This document shows, piece by piece, positions 8,517 to 13,422 of a stretch of DNA of 13,422 nt. The notes beneath the pieces are model-generated. The model saw only the letters and a program-made list of their open reading frames with translations. It had not been told where the DNA came from and did not search any database. The translations under genes were made by a program, and so were the position numbers. The stretch is from contig CABUCQ010000047.1 in the NCBI GenBank assembly GCA_902490095.1, positions 1 through 13,422 of the forward strand. Reading direction: 5' to 3'. Origin of the DNA: an uncultured Collinsella sp. (lineage in GTDB: Bacteria > Actinomycetota > Coriobacteriia > Coriobacteriales > Coriobacteriaceae). Positions within the stretch are counted from its first letter, which is position 1. Each line of letters begins with the position of its first letter.

Positions 8517-8664
8517 GCTCGAAGCCGTCTTTCGAACCACGAAGACCGCTCAATCGTCAAGCTATTTTCCCCAGTGGGTCGATTCTGTGGGGCAAACGGT
8601 CAAAATTTGTCCAATCGGATGGTATTCGTGAACAAACGAACGTTTATGCTCGGGTATGTCGTGG

Positions 8665-8670
8665 TAAAAT
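8665..8670 (+). promoter_or_regulatory. Candidate -10 box for the aldolase gene
   Basis: TAAAAT lies 40 bp before the fba start, with a weak TTTATG at 16-bp spacing as a possible -35. A small inverted repeat AAACG-AA-CGTTT (8634-8645) overlaps the -35 side and could be an operator. The rest of the 194-bp gap 8517-8710 shows only weak hairpins and no clear terminator for the MBL gene. Confidence 0.4.
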
Positions 8671-8710
8671 CTCAGGCGTTATCGGAGCAACCTTACAGGA
8701 GGTTTCTTTT

Positions 8711-9577
8711 ATGCTCGTCAACGCAGCAGACATGCTCAAGAAGGCCGAGGCCGGCAAGTACGGTCTCGGTGCCTTCAACACCAACAACCTCGAGTGGACC
8801 CTGGCTATTCTCCAGGCCGCCGAGGAGGCCAAGTCTCCGCTGATCCTTCAGTGCACCGCTGGTGCCGCTAAGTGGATGGGCGGTTTCAAGGTCTGCGCCG
8901 ACATGGTCAAGGCTGCCGTCGAGGCCACGGGCGTTACCGTTCCCGTCGCCCTTCACCTCGATCACGGTTCTTACGAGGACTGCTTCAAGTGCATCGAGGC
9001 CGGCTTCACGTCCATCATGTATGACGGCTCTCACGAGGAGACCTTCCAGCTTAACCTCGACCGCACCAAGGAGCTCGTTGAGCTTGCCCACTCCAAGGGC
9101 ATGTCCATCGAGGCCGAGGTTGGCGGCATCGGCGGTACCGAGGACGGCGTGACCTCCAGCGGCGAGCTCGCTGATCCTGCTGAGTGCAAGCAGATTGCTG
9201 ACCTGGGCGTCGACTTCCTCGCCTGTGGCATCGGCAACATCCACGGCGTGTATCCTGCCGACTGGGCTGGCCTTTCCTTCGAGCGCCTGGGCGAGATCAA
9301 GGCTCAGACCGGCGACCTGCCCCTCGTTCTGCACGGTGGCACCGGCATCCCCGAGGATCAGATCAAGAAGGCCATCTCCCTGGGCATCTCCAAGATCAAC
9401 GTCAACACCGACCTGCAGCTCGTCTTCGCCAAGGGCGTTCGCGAGTACATCGAGGCCGGCAAGGATCAGCAGGGCAAGGGCTTTGACCCCCGCAAGCTCC
9501 TCAAGCCTGGTCGCGACAACATCGTTGCCCGCACCAAGGAGCTCATGGAGGAGTTTGGCTCCGTCAACAAGGCGTAA
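8711..9577 (+). CDS. fba: Class II (zinc-dependent) fructose-bisphosphate aldolase
   Basis: Cleaves fructose-1,6-bisphosphate to glyceraldehyde-3-phosphate and dihydroxyacetone phosphate, the central cytosolic step of glycolysis. The 288 residues are normal for the shorter class II (B) enzymes. Seen are AFNTNN (21-26), HLDHG (82-86) with catalytic D84 and zinc ligand H85, EAEVG (135-139), NIHG with zinc ligand H178, LHGGTG (207-212) with H208, and KINVNTD (228-234) for phosphate binding. Agarose-type tagatose-bisphosphate aldolases share these motifs and cannot be fully excluded. ATG 8711 follows a perfect AGGAGG with 8-nt spacing; the frame stays open upstream into the MBL gene, but that part overlaps coding sequence and has no support. 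Codons are strongly biased to AAG, GCC, CTC and ATC, more than in the neighbours, as expected for a highly expressed gene. Confidence 0.94.
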   Translation: MLVNAADMLKKAEAGKYGLGAFNTNNLEWTLAILQAAEEAKSPLILQCTAGAAKWMGGFKVCADMVKAAVEATGVTVPVALHLDHGSYEDCFKCIEAGFTSIMYDGSHEETFQLNLDRTKELVELAHSKGMSIEAEVGGIGGTEDGVTSSGELADPAECKQIADLGVDFLACGIGNIHGVYPADWAGLSFERLGEIKAQTGDLPLVLHGGTGIPEDQIKKAISLGISKINVNTDLQLVFAKGVREYIEAGKDQQGKGFDPRKLLKPGRDNIVARTKELMEEFGSVNKA

Positions 9578-9597
9578 GCGTCGCTAAACTTCCCGCC

Positions 9598-9689
9598 GGA
9601 AGCCCCGTCTCCCTACACTGTTTCCTTTGCGCTCACCTGGCTTCGCCAGAAGTCGCGCCAAGGAAACAGTTCCGGGAGACGGGGCTTCC
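9598..9689. repeat. 92-nt near-symmetric inverted repeat downstream of fba
   Basis: GGAAGCCCCGTCTCCC (9598-9613) pairs perfectly over 16 bp with 9674-9689. Inside, after a 6/6 internal loop, GTTTCCTT (9620-9627) pairs with AAGGAAAC (9660-9667), GCGC (9629-9632) with GCGC (9655-9658), and the tip is CTGGC-TTC-GCCAG (9637-9649). The RNA or a cruciform would be a long rod. It may terminate or protect fba mRNA, but no U-tract follows. It resembles a palindromic repeat element as much as a terminator. Confidence 0.8.
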
Positions 9690-9723
9690 TTCGTTTACCG
9701 CCGCAGGGTTACGAGTCTGAATT
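9637..9723 (+). repeat. Direct repeat copy A (right half of the inverted repeat plus flank)
   Basis: Aligns by eye with 9734-9822 at about four fifths identity with two single-base gaps. Shared blocks are CTGGCTTYGCCAGAAGTCGC, ACGGGGC-TCCTTCGTT, CAGGGTTAC and CTGAATT. This copy carries the intact right arm that pairs with 9598-9613. Confidence 0.75.
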
Positions 9724-9733
9724 AAGAGGGCTA

Positions 9734-9822
9734 CTGGCTTTGCCAGAAGTCGCGCAATGGGAAAAGCTTCGGGTGAACGGGGCCTCCTTCGTTAACTCGC
9801 TACAGGGTTACTGGGCTGAATT
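9734..9822 (+). repeat. Direct repeat copy B (diverged half-element)
   Basis: A diverged copy of 9637-9723, lying 10 bp after it. The tip hairpin CTGGC-TTT-GCCAG (9734-9746) is kept by a loop change, but no matching left arm precedes it, so the long stem cannot form. It looks like a partial duplication of copy A. Confidence 0.72.
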
Positions 9823-9853
9823 CATTTTTTGACTACCGCTCGGCGGTGTTGAT

Positions 9854-9880
9854 GGCTCCCTTGTTGGGGCTTTCTTTTTT
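9854..9880 (+). terminator. Intrinsic terminator before the transglutaminase-like gene
   Basis: GGCTCC (9854-9859) pairs with GGGGCT (9866-9871), including two G-U pairs, and runs into TTTCTTTTTT (9871-9880). A second small hairpin ACCGC-TCG-GCGGT (9835-9847) lies just upstream. It probably ends read-through from fba. Confidence 0.65.
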
Positions 9881-9887
9881 ATCTCGC

Positions 9888-9893
9888 TACAAT
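9888..9893 (+). promoter_or_regulatory. Candidate -10 box for the transglutaminase-like gene
   Basis: TACAAT directly follows the terminator and lies 34 bp before the preferred start at 9928. No good -35 is at 16-18 bp, because that space is the terminator hairpin. It would make the ATG at 9892 unusable, as that codon overlaps the box. Confidence 0.4.
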
Positions 9894-9927
9894 GGACTTC
9901 AAGAGTTCTGATGACTTGGAGTTTGGT

Positions 9928-11361
9928 ATGGCTGTTATTAATGTGCTGCCTTCGGATGGGAAGGTTATTGACGAGGGTCCTGTTGGTTGCTCTGTTGATG
10001 TTTGCAATGATGACTTTCGCCATCTCGATATTGGACTGCCGCCCGAGATTCTTCGACTCAAGGATGCCGGATATTTGACGCAGGCTGTTGCGGCTTGTGA
10101 TCGTCTTTTGAGGCAGAATCCTGAGCCTTCCCTGGCAGCCTGCGTTCGTGCCGAGCGGTATCGCATGCTTGAGACGCCGCTTCATTTTTCGGTGTCGCGC
10201 GATCGAGCCATTGCGATGATTCGCGAGGAGTGGCCTGGGTTTACCGAGGAGCAGTTTGACGATCTGATTGACCGTAAGCGTATTGACTGGCGCTTTATCG
10301 ACGGCGAGCTGTTCGTTCTCGACAACTTCCTCGATTCGCTTCGCGTATATCCCAAAGAGGTTCCCGGCATGCGGCCCGATCCTACGGACGGAATTGCACT
10401 GCGCAACGAGATGCTCAAGGAGATGGAGTCGCAAAACGGATTGGCTCGCGTCATTACGCTTAAAGCGTCCGTGTCTGTCCCCGGCGCTCTGGAGGGGGAG
10501 ACCGTTTGCGCTTGGCTTCCCGTCGCGGCTGCCTGCCGTCAGCAGTCTCGGGTCGAGATTCTCGACATGACGCCGGAGGGTGCTGTTGCTCCCGCGAACG
10601 CTTCGGCGCGTACCGCCTCGTGGTCTTCTTCGAGTGAACGCTCATTCTCGGTGACCTATCGTTATCACATCGATGCTGTTTATTGTGATGTCTACGGTGG
10701 CACACTTCCGGTTCATCCGCGTATGGACGCGCCTCTGCCCGAGGATATTTCCGAGGACCGTCCGCACATTGCATTCACGCCTTATCTGCAGCAGCTGACG
10801 GCCGGTGTTGTTGACGGACTCGTGGATCCGCTCGATCGCGCCCGTGCTATCTATGATTACCTGACGCAGCATATCGACTATCGCTATCAGCCGCCGTACT
10901 TGCTTTTGGGATCTATTGCCGATGACTGCGCGCATTCGCTCCGCGGCGATTGCGGCGTTATGGCGCTCACGTTTATCACCATGTGCCGTATCGCGGGCGT
11001 GCCTGCCCGTTGGGAGAGCGGCCTGTACGTTGCGCCCGATTCGGTGGGGTCGCACGACTGGGCAGAGTTCTATACGCCGCAGACCGGTTGGCTCAACGCC
11101 GACGTGTCATTTGGATCTTCTGCTCGCAGGATGGGGGAGGAGTGGCGCCGCCGTCACTACTTTGGCAATCTCGACCCGTGGCGTATGGTGGCCAACAATC
11201 GATTCCAGGCAGAGTTTGACCCCTCTTTCGACGGCATGCGCGAGGACCCTTACGATAACCAGATGGGTGAGGCTTCGGTCGACGGTCGCGGATGCCGTCA
11301 GCGCGAGATGCTCCGCACGGTCGAACTCATCGAAATGCTCGAAGTTCCATTTTCGGACTAA
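9928..11361 (+). CDS. Transglutaminase-like (papain-fold) domain protein, function unknown
   Basis: A 477-residue protein whose C-terminal half holds a transglutaminase-like cysteine peptidase core: RGDCGVMALTF with catalytic C342, GVPARWESG (357-365), SHDWAEFY with H376, and GWLNADVSFG with D392. The triad looks complete. Residues about 40-150 (helical, with FDDLIDRKRIDWRFIDGELF at 110-129) resemble the N-terminal part seen with such domains in gut bacteria. There is no signal peptide or membrane segment, so a cytosolic role in peptide or amide cleavage or cross-linking is likely; the substrate is unknown. The start is ATG 9928 (GGAG at 9918-9921, 6-nt gap); ATG 9892 has no ribosome site. 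Its first ~100 codons are richer in T than neighbouring genes. It stands between a terminator and tRNA-Leu, apparently monocistronic. Confidence 0.82.
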   Translation: MAVINVLPSDGKVIDEGPVGCSVDVCNDDFRHLDIGLPPEILRLKDAGYLTQAVAACDRLLRQNPEPSLAACVRAERYRMLETPLHFSVSRDRAIAMIREEWPGFTEEQFDDLIDRKRIDWRFIDGELFVLDNFLDSLRVYPKEVPGMRPDPTDGIALRNEMLKEMESQNGLARVITLKASVSVPGALEGETVCAWLPVAAACRQQSRVEILDMTPEGAVAPANASARTASWSSSSERSFSVTYRYHIDAVYCDVYGGTLPVHPRMDAPLPEDISEDRPHIAFTPYLQQLTAGVVDGLVDPLDRARAIYDYLTQHIDYRYQPPYLLLGSIADDCAHSLRGDCGVMALTFITMCRIAGVPARWESGLYVAPDSVGSHDWAEFYTPQTGWLNADVSFGSSARRMGEEWRRRHYFGNLDPWRMVANNRFQAEFDPSFDGMREDPYDNQMGEASVDGRGCRQREMLRTVELIEMLEVPFSD

Positions 11362-11378
11362 TCGGTAGAAAGCTGTGA

Positions 11379-11384
11379 TAAACT
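11379..11384 (+). promoter_or_regulatory. Weak candidate -10 box for tRNA-Leu
   Basis: TAAACT (within GTGATAAACT) lies 17 bp before the mature tRNA 5' end, a sensible distance, but no convincing -35 is seen. The position overlaps the space just after the previous stop codon. Confidence 0.25.
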
Positions 11385-11400
11385 AACTCACGCATTGCGT

Positions 11401-11487
11401 GCCCGAGTGGCGGAATTGGCAGACGCAGTGGACTCAAAATCCACCGTTGGCAACAACGTGCGAGTTCGAGTCTCGCCTCGGGCACCA
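11401..11487 (+). tRNA. tRNA-Leu, anticodon CAA
   Basis: An 87-nt class II tRNA with encoded CCA. The acceptor stem GCCCGAG (11401-11407) pairs with CTCGGGC (11477-11483), followed by discriminator A and CCA (11485-11487). The anticodon arm is GTGGA-CTCAAAA-TCCAC, giving anticodon CAA, which reads UUG. A long variable arm built around CGTTGGCAACAACG separates it from the T arm GCGAG-TTCGAGT-CTCGC. The D-loop GGs are in TGGCGGAATTGGCAGA. All features fit leucine. It is a single gene followed at once by a terminator. Confidence 0.97.
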
Positions 11488-11513
11488 TACATGCAAGCGA
11501 GCGTTCAAGGGGG
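11465..11513 (+). repeat. 49-bp perfect direct repeat, copy 1 (tRNA-Leu 3' end and spacer)
   Basis: Identical over 49 bp to 11650-11698. It spans the T loop to CCA of the tRNA (23 nt), the 19-nt spacer and the first arm of the terminator. Similarity continues with changes through the terminator to CGTG. Confidence 0.95.
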
Positions 11514-11530
11514 GTTGCGGCCCCCTTTTT
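11507..11530 (+). terminator. Intrinsic terminator after tRNA-Leu
   Basis: AAGGGGG (11507-11513) pairs with CCCCCTT (11521-11527) around a 7-nt loop and continues into TTTTT. It lies 20 bp after the CCA end. Confidence 0.85.
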
Positions 11531-11566
11531 CGTGCCGAACTCGCGTGAGCGCGCGAAGCGTTAAGC

Positions 11567-11653
11567 AAACAGGCCTGTGGCCTGTTTGTAGCGGAGCGTG
11601 GCGAGGGCGCCGCGCGCCCGAAGCCCGGGGCTTCGCGAAGCGAAGGCCCTTCG
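11567..11653. repeat. Cluster of palindromes between the two tRNA-end repeats
   Basis: At least four near-perfect inverted repeats lie in 87 bp: AAACAGGCC-TGT-GGCCTGTTT (11567-11587, extendable to 10 bp), GAAGCC-CGG-GGCTTC (11620-11634), GCTTCGCGAAGC (11630-11641) and CGAAGG-C-CCTTCG (11641-11653). The last runs into the second repeat copy. No ORF here is credible. It could be a REP-like or recombination-site remnant. Confidence 0.7.
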
Positions 11654-11698
11654 AGTCTCGCCTCGGGCACCATACATGCAAGCGAGCGTTCAAGGGGG
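11650..11698 (+). repeat. 49-bp perfect direct repeat, copy 2 (tRNA-Leu 3'-end fragment)
   Basis: The second copy lies exactly 185 bp after the first. Bases 11650-11672 equal the last 23 nt of tRNA-Leu including CCA, but the rest of the tRNA is missing, so this is a tRNA fragment, not a gene. The form, a tRNA 3' end repeated downstream, is that of an attachment-site duplication or the remnant of a lost second tRNA-Leu. Confidence 0.93.
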
Positions 11699-11713
11699 TC
11701 AAGGCCCCTTTTT
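11692..11713 (+). terminator. Second copy of the tRNA-Leu terminator
   Basis: AAGGGG (11692-11697) pairs with CCCCTT (11705-11710), then TTTTT. It is one base pair shorter than copy 1, and the loop differs, but pairing is kept. Confidence 0.75.
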
Positions 11714-11746
11714 CGTGTACGTAATGTGATAACGCGCTGTACGTGT

Positions 11747-11752
11747 TATTAT
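11747..11752 (+). promoter_or_regulatory. Candidate -10 box of the infC-rpmI-rplT operon
   Basis: TATTAT lies just downstream of the second terminator; the -35 region is poorly matched. Start of transcription near 11759 would give an untranslated leader of about 175 nt, which contains the hairpins listed next. Confidence 0.4.
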
Positions 11753-11785
11753 TCGCAAGGCGTTGTTCCCGCAATGCCCTAAAGA

Positions 11786-11869
11786 GGAACCCGAGGGTTC
11801 CCACCTTTTGGCGCCAATGAGCAGCTGACTGGTCATACAACTTAGATTACCTTCCTCAAATCGAGGAAG
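11786..11869 (+). promoter_or_regulatory. Structured 5' leader of the infC operon
   Basis: The leader holds a hairpin GGAACC-CGAG-GGTTCC (11786-11801 region), the palindrome TTGGCGCCAA (11808-11817), TGAC-TG-GTCA (11826-11835) and CTTCCTC-AAATC-GAGGAAG (11851-11869). GGAAC can also pair with GTTCC at 11765-11769, so two folds compete. In other bacteria the infC-rpmI-rplT leader binds L20 and represses the operon. I infer a similar autoregulatory leader, without having matched a known covariance model. Confidence 0.55.
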
Positions 11870-11881
11870 TCTATGTGTACG

Positions 11882-11915
11882 ACCTGGTTGCTGAGAAGCG
11901 CCGGGTTATTTTTTT
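11882..11915 (+). terminator. Intrinsic terminator (attenuator) just before infC
   Basis: ACCTGG (11882-11887) pairs with CCGGGT (11901-11906) with one G-U; inside, GCT (11890-11892) pairs with AGC (11897-11899) around GAGA. Seven T residues follow (11909-11915). It ends only 7 nt before the infC Shine-Dalgarno, so it acts inside the transcript leader. This is the layout of premature termination control. Confidence 0.7.
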
Positions 11916-11921
11916 ATGAAT

Positions 11922-11926
11922 GGAGG
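11922..11926 (+). promoter_or_regulatory. Shine-Dalgarno that sets the infC start at AUA
   Basis: GGAGG sits 8 nt before ATA at 11935-11937, which is in the IF3 frame. The in-frame ATG at 11920 overlaps this site and is itself preceded by the U-tract with no ribosome site. The ATG at 11916 opens an 8-codon frame ending at 11942. Confidence 0.65.
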
Positions 11927-11934
11927 TAGGGAAA

Positions 11935-12489
11935 ATAGCTAAGTCTGATGACACCCGCATCAACGACGAGATCACTGCATCTTCGTGCCGTTTGATTGGC
12001 GTCGATGGCTCTCAGCTCGGCCTGTTCGCCATCCGCGATGCCCAGCGCGTCGCCGACGATCAGGGTCTCGACCTGGTCGAGATCGCTCCCAACGCGGAGC
12101 CGCCGGTCTGCAAGGTCATGGACTACGGTAAGTTCAAGTACCAGCAGGCCATGAAGGCCAAGGCTGCTCGTAAGAACCAGTCCAAGGTCGAGGTCAAGGA
12201 AATGAAGTTCCGACCCAAGATCGACGTTGGCGACTACGAGACCAAGAAGGGCCACGTTCTGCGTTTCCTCAAGAAGGGCGCACGCGTTAAGATCACCATC
12301 ATGTTCCGCGGCCGTGAGATGGCTCACCCGGAGCAGGGCCTTAACGTTCTCGAGCGTCTCGCCGAGGATGTCAAGCCTTACGCTACGGTCGAGTCCAAGC
12401 CTAAGATGGAAGGCCGTAACATGCTTATGCTGCTCGCCCCGATCAAGGGCGCCTTCGATGAGGATAAAGCGGCAAGCGATACCAAGTAA
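11935..12489 (+). CDS. infC: Translation initiation factor IF-3
   Basis: Binds the 30S subunit, keeps subunits apart and checks start-codon and initiator-tRNA pairing. From the AUA start it is 184 residues, within the usual 170-185. The N-domain (about 8-77) begins TRINDEI, with DLVEIAPNAEPPVCKVMDYGKFKYQ (46-70) covering the family signature; the KAKAARKNQ linker follows; the C-domain (about 84-171) has KEMKFRPKID, GARVKITIMFRGREM and the usual MEGRNMLMLLAP end. All is intact. IF-3 genes often use rare start codons (AUU in E. coli), so that the factor, which rejects such starts, limits its own synthesis; AUA here fits that scheme. If ATG 11920 is used instead, MEVGK is added. First gene of the operon with rpmI 32 bp on. 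Function certain; start fairly sure. Confidence 0.95.
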   Translation: MAKSDDTRINDEITASSCRLIGVDGSQLGLFAIRDAQRVADDQGLDLVEIAPNAEPPVCKVMDYGKFKYQQAMKAKAARKNQSKVEVKEMKFRPKIDVGDYETKKGHVLRFLKKGARVKITIMFRGREMAHPEQGLNVLERLAEDVKPYATVESKPKMEGRNMLMLLAPIKGAFDEDKAASDTK

Positions 12490-12521
12490 CTAGTGTTCTG
12501 TAACCGATTAAGGAGTATTTC

Positions 12522-12713
12522 ATGCCTAAGATGAAGTCCCACAGCGGCACCAAGAAGCGTTTCCGCAAGACTGGTACCGGCAAGCTTATGCGCGCCAAGG
12601 CTTTCAAGAGCCACATCCTGAGCAAGAAGTCCACCAAGCGTAAGCGTGGCTTCCGTCAGGAGACCGAGATTGCCGCTGCCGACCGCAAGGTCATCAAGTC
12701 GCGTCTCGCCTAA
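12522..12713 (+). CDS. rpmI: 50S ribosomal protein L35 (bL35)
   Basis: 63 residues, very basic, with the family's MPKMKSHSGTKKRFRKTGTGK start (1-21) and the SKKSTKRKRGFR block (34-45). It is a small structural protein of the large subunit. ATG 12522 follows AAGGAG with 6-nt spacing. It lies between infC and rplT, the standard order, and is probably co-transcribed with both. Third-position bias to C and G and AAG for lysine are as in other highly expressed genes here. Nothing odd. Confidence 0.97.
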   Translation: MPKMKSHSGTKKRFRKTGTGKLMRAKAFKSHILSKKSTKRKRGFRQETEIAAADRKVIKSRLA

Positions 12714-12759
12714 GTTCGCGTTCCCGTTTTTCGTTTTACCGTCTAGGAGTTGATAGAAC

Positions 12760-13119
12760 ATGGCACGTATTAAGCGCGCTGTTGCCGCCAAGAAGAAGCG
12801 CCGTACCGTTATGCACCGTGCGAAGGGTTACTACGGTGCCGCTTCGCGTACTTACAAGCATGCTAAAGAGCAGGTCCAGCACTCCCTGCAGTATCAGTAT
12901 CGTGATCGCCGCAACAAGAAGCGCGAGATCCGTTCTCTCTGGATCACTCGTATCAACGCTGCAGCTCGCCTGAACGACATCTCTTACTCTCAGTTCATGC
13001 ACGGCCTGAAGGTTGCCGGCATCGAGCTCGACCGCAAGGTCCTGGCTCAGATGGCTTACGAGGACATCGAGTCCTTCAACGAGCTGGCTACCATCGCCAA
13101 GAAGGCTCTCGAGGCCTAA
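12760..13119 (+). CDS. rplT: 50S ribosomal protein L20 (bL20)
   Basis: 119 residues, normal length. The N-terminal arm MARIKRAVAAKKKRRTVMHRAKGYYGAASRTYKHAKEQV carries the conserved A-K-G-Y-G signature region, then YQYRDRRNKKREIRSLWITRINAA (48-71) and the globular C-terminal domain with YSQFMHGLKVAGIELDRKVLA. L20 is an early assembly protein of the large subunit that binds 23S rRNA, and in several bacteria it also binds its own operon leader to repress infC-rpmI-rplT; the structured leader at about 11760-11915 makes that plausible here. ATG 12760 follows AGGAGT with 9-nt spacing. Last gene of the operon, closed by a strong terminator. Confidence 0.97.
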   Translation: MARIKRAVAAKKKRRTVMHRAKGYYGAASRTYKHAKEQVQHSLQYQYRDRRNKKREIRSLWITRINAAARLNDISYSQFMHGLKVAGIELDRKVLAQMAYEDIESFNELATIAKKALEA

Positions 13120-13140
13120 TAGATTCTCTTGAATCGCTAG

Positions 13141-13178
13141 GGGAGTGTCGCGTTGTGCGCGGCGCTCCCTCTTTTTAT
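13141..13178 (+). terminator. Strong intrinsic terminator of the infC-rpmI-rplT operon
   Basis: GGGAGTGTCGCG (13141-13152) pairs over 12 positions, two of them G-U, with CGCGGCGCTCCC (13158-13169) around a 5-nt loop, followed by TCTTTTTAT. It lies 22 bp after the rplT stop. Confidence 0.9.
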
Positions 13179-13422
13179 CTGAGGCGCTGGTTTATATAGC
13201 AAAAGCGCGGGTAGATAGACACTTACAGGTGACCGATCTTTATATAACTCTTAACCGAAGGGTCATCATCTGATACGTGCAGTATTTCTGCACCAGCCTT
13301 TCTATGACTTATATAGGAAGCGATGTATTGTGTAGGACTTGTGAAGAGTGGAATTCCCGCCCACGGGGCCCCTCCGGTCTGGCAATATATCTCCTTGCCG
13401 CGCGGCCCGGTCGAACCGGATC
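13179..13422. other. Unassigned end region, possible partial reading frames on both strands
   Basis: No recognisable gene. The first ~140 bp are AT-rich with a clean hairpin GTGCAG-TATTT-CTGCAC (13277-13293); the last ~70 bp are GC-rich with GGCAA-TTGCC and CCGGT-CGA-ACCGG inverted repeats. Two frames run off the end: minus strand, 65 codons open from 13422 to TAA at 13223-13225, ending DDDPSVKSYIKIGHL; plus strand, from ATG 13323 (AGGAAG just before it, spacing short), at least 33 codons. They overlap, so at most one is likely real. The minus frame is longer but uses ATA and AGA codons that are rare in the rest of the window. Confidence 0.3.

Noticed and set aside
8634..8645. AAACG-AA-CGTTT as a Rex or catabolite operator for fba
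   Set aside because: Too short and does not match a full known operator; mentioned only as a possible site.
8444..8710. Upstream extension of the aldolase frame into the MBL gene
   Set aside because: Overlaps MBL coding sequence and lacks aldolase homology; the perfect AGGAGG before 8711 fixes the start.
9578..9891. CRISPR array or insertion sequence in the repeat-rich gap
   Set aside because: Only two diverged adjacent copies with no regular spacers, and no transposase frame or terminal repeats with target duplications could be seen.
11434..11840. Minus-strand frames with CPRRDS-type peptides across the tRNA and its duplicate
   Set aside because: This is the familiar false translation of antisense tRNA sequence; both copies give it because the tRNA end is repeated.

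Overview
The window looks like chromosome from a high-GC, gut-type actinobacterium of class Coriobacteriia, most likely Collinsella or a close relative. This is inferred from codon use (mostly G/C third positions), actinobacterial-looking IF3, L35, L20 and Rel sequences, and a RecJ carrying a C-terminal helicase. Nothing was searched, so the genus is recall-based. Most of the window is conserved chromosome; no transposase, integrase, phage gene or CRISPR array is visible.

Layout. 1-777 is the 3' part of a GalT-like HIT-superfamily gene (DUF4931 type). It converges on a minus-strand BASS-family transporter (808-1806). From a TATAAT-like promoter near 1967 runs a + strand cluster: a RecJ exonuclease fused to a RecQ-like helicase (2081-5368), then, 15 bp on, a bifunctional (p)ppGpp synthetase/hydrolase (5384-7744), then a metallo-beta-lactamase-fold hydrolase (7833-8516). 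RecJ, Rel and an MBL hydrolase in this order recall the recJ-apt-relA-dtd/MBL neighbourhood of Firmicutes, here without apt and dtd. A separately promoted class II fructose-bisphosphate aldolase follows (8711-9577), then a 314-bp non-coding stretch holding a long inverted repeat, a diverged direct duplicate of its right half, and an intrinsic terminator. A cytoplasmic transglutaminase-like protein (9928-11361) comes next.

RNA and translation block. tRNA-Leu(CAA) (11401-11487) has its own terminator. Exactly 185 bp downstream its last 23 nt, plus the following spacer and terminator, occur again as a perfect 49-bp direct repeat; the DNA between the copies is very palindromic. Then comes infC-rpmI-rplT (IF3, L35, L20). 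It is preceded by a leader of about 175 nt with several hairpins and an intrinsic terminator ending just before infC, which suggests attenuation. The best Shine-Dalgarno of infC points to a non-canonical AUA start. A strong terminator closes the operon, and the last ~240 bp have no gene I can identify.

Most worth a second look: the single-chain RecJ-helicase, the infC leader with its AUA start, the tRNA-Leu 3'-end duplication, the inverted repeat and half-copy after fba, and the small ORF overlapping the recJ start. I see no clear new defence or biosynthetic system.
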